Below are positions 13,830 through 15,084 of a stretch of DNA of 15,084 bases, piece after piece. Source of the stretch: Sutterella sp. (GTDB lineage Bacteria; Pseudomonadota; Gammaproteobacteria; Burkholderiales; Burkholderiaceae_F); the NCBI GenBank assembly GCA_020025965.1, contig JAHHRG010000050.1, forward strand, positions 1 through 15,084, given 5' to 3'. The translations under genes were made by a program, and so were the position numbers. The notes beneath the pieces are model-generated. The model was not told the origin of the DNA, did no database searches, and was given only the letters and a program-made list of their open reading frames with translations. The first letter of the stretch is position 1. Every line of letters starts with the position of its first letter.

Positions 13830-13843
13830 ATTTTACTGTAGCA
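13830..13843 (-). promoter_or_regulatory. Candidate extended -10 for the nfeD-qmcA unit
   Basis: On the minus strand, TGCTACAGT (13843-13835) gives an extended -10, and TAAAAT (13835-13830) overlaps it. The first resembles the TGCTACAAT element of the M20 peptidase gene. No clear -35 is seen at either. Confidence 0.35.
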
Positions 13844-13869
13844 CAAGAGCGAAAGTTTCTACTTTTTTC

Positions 13870-13885
13870 TTGTATACGGATACAA
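13870..13885. repeat. Palindrome behind the ppsA terminator
   Basis: TTGTAT ACGG ATACAA is a perfect 6-4-6 palindrome overlapping the T-run of the ppsA terminator and lying about 30 bases upstream of the nfeD promoter candidates. It may be an operator for nfeD or part of a second terminator hairpin. Confidence 0.4.
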
Positions 13886-13920
13886 AAAAGCCCGCAACTT
13901 CGTTTTAGAAGCGCGGGCTT
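13884..13920 (-). terminator. Rho-independent terminator of ppsA
   Basis: On the minus strand, AAGCCCGC (13920-13913) pairs with GCGGGCTT (13895-13888), and CTTC/GAAG extends the stem inside. Six T follow. Confidence 0.88.
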
Positions 13921-13928
13921 ATGGGCTC

Positions 13929-13948
13929 AGGGGAACTTGCGTTCCCCT
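13929..13948 (-). terminator. First hairpin of a tandem ppsA 3' structure
   Basis: AGGGGAAC (13929-13936) and GTTCCCCT (13941-13948) are perfectly complementary around a 4-base loop, 19 bases past the ppsA stop and just before the main terminator. Without its own T-run it is probably a 3'-end stabiliser. Confidence 0.6.
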
Positions 13949-13967
13949 TTACACGTCCGAACCAAGA

Positions 13968-15084
13968 TTACTTGGCGAGACGGCGCCACGTGTCAACCAC
14001 GGTATCCGGGTTGAGAGAGATCGATTCGATCCCTTCGTTCATGAGCCATTCGGCGAAGTCGGCGTGGTCGGAAGGACCCTGACCGCAGATGCCGACGTAC
14101 TTGCCGCGAGCACGGCAGGCCTTGATCGCCATGGACAAGAGAGCCTTGACGGCTTCGTTGCGTTCGTCGAAGGAGGCGGCAACGAGACCGGAGTCGCGGT
14201 CGAGACCGAGAGCGAGCTGCGTCATGTCGTTGGAGCCGATCGAGAAGCCGTCGAAGTAGTCGAGGAACTTGTCGGCGAGAACGGCGTTGGACGGGATTTC
14301 GCACATCATGTTGATGCGAAGACCGTTTTCACCGCGCTTCAGACCGTGGCCGGCCATGATTTCGGTGACGCGAGCGGCTTCGTTCAACGTACGGACGAAC
14401 GGAATCATGAGTTCGACGTTGGTAAGACCCATTTCGTCGCGAACGAACTTCATCGCACGGCATTCCATCGCGAAGCAATCGGCAAACGAGTTGGCGATGT
14501 AGCGGGAAGCACCGCGGAAGCCCAACATGGGATTTTCTTCTCCCGGTTCGTACTGAGCACCGCCGATCAGCTTACGATATTCGTTGCTCTTGAAGTCGGA
14601 CATACGGACGATGACCTTCTTCGGGTAGAAAGCGGCGGCAATCGTAGCCACACCTTCGGCGATACGACGTTCAAAGAATTCCTTCGGGCTGGCGTAACCG
14701 GCGGAGAGACGTTCGGCGGCGTCACGAAGTTCGCTCGGAACATTCGGGTAGTCGAGAACGACCTTCGGGTGGATACCGATGTTGTTGTTGATGATGAATT
14801 CGAGACGGGCAAGACCCACACCCTTGTTCGGGATGTTCTGGAATTCGAAAGCCAGCTGCGGGTTGCCGACGTTCATCATGACCTTGACCGGGCATTCCGG
14901 AAGAGCGCCGCGCTGAACTTCTTCAACGGCAACTTCCTGAAGACCGGCGTAGATGTTACCCGTGTCGCCTTCGGCACAGGAAACCGTGACTTCGTCACCT
15001 TCGGCCAAGCGTTCGGTAGCGTCGCCGCAACCGACCACGGCCGGGATGCCGAGTTCGCGAGCAATAATGGCAGCGTGGCAGGTA
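13968..15084 (-). CDS. ppsA: Phosphoenolpyruvate synthase PpsA, C-terminal half
   Basis: PEP synthase makes phosphoenolpyruvate from pyruvate, ATP and water in gluconeogenesis. The N-terminal ATP-grasp domain lies beyond the right edge. The part present has 371 residues, which fits the length from the phosphohistidine to the end in E. coli PpsA (about 790 residues in total). The first codons read TCHAAIIARELGIP, carrying the phosphorylated histidine of the swivelling domain. The C-terminal PEP/pyruvate-binding barrel shows GLARLEF, VIVRMSDFKSNEY, ENPMLGFRGASRY, FSIGSNDMTQLALGLDRD and the catalytic-loop cysteine in GICGQGPSD, ending DTVVDTWRRLAK. An internal ATG-like start at 15038 is not real, because the frame and homology continue to the edge. 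The product is cytoplasmic. Tandem hairpins end the transcript. Confidence 0.95.
   Translation of the reverse strand, partial: TCHAAIIARELGIPAVVGCGDATERLAEGDEVTVSCAEGDTGNIYAGLQEVAVEEVQRGALPECPVKVMMNVGNPQLAFEFQNIPNKGVGLARLEFIINNNIGIHPKVVLDYPNVPSELRDAAERLSAGYASPKEFFERRIAEGVATIAAAFYPKKVIVRMSDFKSNEYRKLIGGAQYEPGEENPMLGFRGASRYIANSFADCFAMECRAMKFVRDEMGLTNVELMIPFVRTLNEAARVTEIMAGHGLKRGENGLRINMMCEIPSNAVLADKFLDYFDGFSIGSNDMTQLALGLDRDSGLVAASFDERNEAVKALLSMAIKACRARGKYVGICGQGPSDHADFAEWLMNEGIESISLNPDTVVDTWRRLAK

Noticed and set aside
1..15084. CRISPR array, insertion sequence, tRNA or prophage
   Set aside because: No regularly spaced repeats, transposase motifs, cloverleaf or phage structural genes were seen on either strand.

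Overview
The window looks like a chromosomal segment of a Gram-negative proteobacterium. The RecBCD-type recC, the ybbJ/qmcA-like pair, flavohemoglobin and PEP synthase all fit that. A biotin synthase with the cysteine pattern common in strict anaerobes suggests an anaerobic or microaerophilic lineage, possibly a gut betaproteobacterium of the Sutterellaceae type. That placement is inference from gene content only. No tRNA, rRNA, CRISPR array, insertion sequence or phage gene was seen.

Layout. Positions 1-3231 (minus) hold most of recC, cut by the left edge. Then come an M20 metallopeptidase (3405-4658, minus) with a terminator behind it, and a family-6-like hypoxanthine/uracil-DNA glycosylase (4857-5387, minus), divergent from bioB (5476-6447, plus). 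A previously easy-to-miss 41-residue membrane protein gene (6440-6565, minus) overlaps the 3' end of bioB and has its own promoter and leader hairpin. An EamA/DMT exporter (6846-7772, plus) converges on flavohemoglobin hmp (7889-9052, minus) through a shared two-way terminator.

The region 9053-12180 is the unusual part. A 528-bp stretch without a gene carries several palindromes. It is followed (reading leftward from 12086) by five small minus-strand genes of unknown role. Three of them (12086-10579) are tightly spaced, about 160 residues each, and share a motif order that marks them as diverged tandem paralogues; the third carries a cysteine-rich N-terminus. The other two (10285-9581) are a DUF1828-like protein and a small ribbon-helix-helix-like protein, with a perfect palindrome next to the ribosome binding site. 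The three-gene unit has a consensus -10 box and a leader with mutually exclusive pairings.

The right end is housekeeping: an NfeD-like membrane protein followed by a QmcA-type SPFH protein (13764-12286, minus), and the C-terminal half of PEP synthase ppsA (13968 to the right edge, minus), ended by tandem hairpins. Apart from the five-gene cluster the genes are unlinked single functions (DNA repair, peptide breakdown, cofactor synthesis, NO detoxification, membrane quality, gluconeogenesis).
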